This document shows positions 32,195-33,005 of a stretch of DNA of 33,005 nt, piece after piece (the stretch's first letter is position 1; each line of letters begins with the position of its first letter). The stretch spans positions 1 to 33,005 of the forward strand of contig NZ_JAHLKR010000009.1 of the NCBI RefSeq assembly GCF_021991875.1, written 5' to 3'. The notes beneath the pieces are model-generated. The model made no database searches, had not been told where the DNA came from, and was given only the letters and a program-made list of their open reading frames with translations. The position numbers and the translations under genes are program-made. Source of the DNA: Mycetohabitans sp. B8. GTDB lineage: Bacteria; Pseudomonadota; Gammaproteobacteria; Burkholderiales; Burkholderiaceae.

Positions 32195-33005
32195 ATGATG
32201 ATGTACGACTTGCTGAAAACCATCGATGACCCCGCCGCTTTGCGGCGCCTAGAACGCCGGCAGTTGCAGCCACTGGCCGATGAGTTGCGTGCCTTTGTGC
32301 TCGACAGCGTATCGCAGACGGGCGGCCACCTGTCATCGAACCTCGGCACGATCGAACTGACGATTGCACTGCACTACGTGTTCGACACGCCGGCGGACCG
32401 GATCGTTTGGGACGTCGGCCACCAGACCTATCCACACAAGATCCTGACCGGGCGGCGTGATCGGATGAGCACGCTGCGCCAACTTGGCGGTATCTCGGGC
32501 TTCCCGCGCCGCTGCGAATCGGAGTACGACACCTTCGGCACCGCACATTCGAGCACGTCGATCTCGGCGGCGCTGGGCATGGCCGTTGCCAGCCAACTCA
32601 AGGGCGAAGACCGGTATGCGATCGCCGTGATTGGCGACGGTGCGATGACCGCTGGCGAGGCATTCGAGGCGCTGAACAACGCCGGCGTGTGTGAGGACAT
32701 CCCGTTGCTAGTGATCTTGAACGACAACGACATGTCGATTTCGCCACCGGTCGGCGCACTGAACCGGTACCTTGCGCGGCTGATGTCGGGCAAGTTCTAT
32801 GCGACCGCGAAAAAAGGCGTCGAGCGGGTGCTGCGCCACGCGCCGCCGATGCTGGAGCTCGCGCGTAAGCTTGAGGAGCACGCAAAGGGCATGGTGGTGC
32901 CCGCGACGCTGTTCGAGGAATTCGGCTTCAACTACATCGGCCCGATCGATGGGCATGACCTCGATTCGCTGATCCCGACGCTGCAGAACATCCGCGGCTT
33001 GCGTG
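32195..33005 (+). CDS. dxs: 1-deoxy-D-xylulose-5-phosphate synthase, N-terminal part
   Basis: The first 270 residues of the thiamine-diphosphate enzyme that condenses pyruvate and glyceraldehyde-3-phosphate, the first step of the MEP isoprenoid pathway. Visible blocks are [53 protein letters not shown] and the ThDP-binding [20 protein letters not shown] continuing to LNDNDMSIS. Three tandem in-frame ATGs (32195, 32198, 32201) precede [11 protein letters not shown]; family members often start at the third. The gene runs off the window end (about 630 residues expected). It lies downstream of ispA, which uses products of the same pathway. Confidence 0.96.
   Translation, partial: MMMYDLLKTIDDPAALRRLERRQLQPLADELRAFVLDSVSQTGGHLSSNLGTIELTIALHYVFDTPADRIVWDVGHQTYPHKILTGRRDRMSTLRQLGGISGFPRRCESEYDTFGTAHSSTSISAALGMAVASQLKGEDRYAIAVIGDGAMTAGEAFEALNNAGVCEDIPLLVILNDNDMSISPPVGALNRYLARLMSGKFYATAKKGVERVLRHAPPMLELARKLEEHAKGMVVPATLFEEFGFNYIGPIDGHDLDSLIPTLQNIRGLR

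Noticed and set aside
1-33005. tRNA, rRNA, insertion sequence or prophage genes
   Set aside because: Scanning the intergenic gaps by eye found no tRNA-like cloverleaf, rRNA sequence, transposase or integrase.

Overview
The window reads as a high-GC betaproteobacterial chromosome of the family Burkholderiaceae. The housekeeping proteins (AlaS, ValS, UvrD, PolA, GalU, Dxs, IspA) look Burkholderia-like throughout, and gene neighbourhoods such as dxs-ispA-xseB next to a divergent Rieske oxygenase match what I know of Burkholderia chromosome 1. Several genes are degraded (ggt, a CaiB/BaiF CoA-transferase, a zinc-ribbon/NUDIX remnant, an addiction-module antidote). Several loci carry short tandem-repeat expansions, and one gene encodes a eukaryotic-type F-box-like protein. 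Together these suggest a host-associated, partly eroding genome such as the fungal endosymbiont group Mycetohabitans (formerly Burkholderia rhizoxinica and relatives). That placement is inference, not proof.

Layout. Positions 1-2000: an intergenic region with two strong hairpins, a small glycine-zipper lipoprotein, a ggt pseudogene, a small membrane protein and a truncated CoA-transferase, then a symmetric divergent promoter region. Positions 2073-5744: alaS converging on a LysR regulator. Positions 6066-10115: a zinc-ribbon remnant followed by a compact branched-chain amino-acid-type ABC transporter (LivH, a fused LivM-LivG, and LivF with an altered Walker A motif), with no substrate-binding protein in view. 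Positions 10262-14395: tusA, then galU and valS on the minus strand. Positions 14602-19481: uvrD, a minisatellite, then the minus-strand group DUF2782 protein, thrB and a BPSS1780-like membrane protein. Positions 19679-21184: amn.

Positions 21185-23466 are the anomalous part of the window. About 0.8 kb holds the wreck of an addiction-module antidote and a 13-bp tandem repeat (seven copies). It is followed by a 451-residue protein with an N-terminal F-box-like motif and helical-repeat-like sequence, visibly lower in GC than its neighbours. This is the best candidate for something undescribed: a possible secreted effector that would engage a host SCF ubiquitin ligase.

Positions 23467-33005 return to core genes. 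A LOG-family protein and polA start back to back one base apart. They are followed by a type II NADH dehydrogenase with a repeat-built insert, a convergent 3-mercaptopyruvate sulfurtransferase, a Rieske oxygenase with a clear intrinsic terminator, and the isoprenoid operon xseB-ispA-dxs, cut by the window end. IspA and Dxs together supply isoprenoid precursors; XseB is the small subunit of exonuclease VII.
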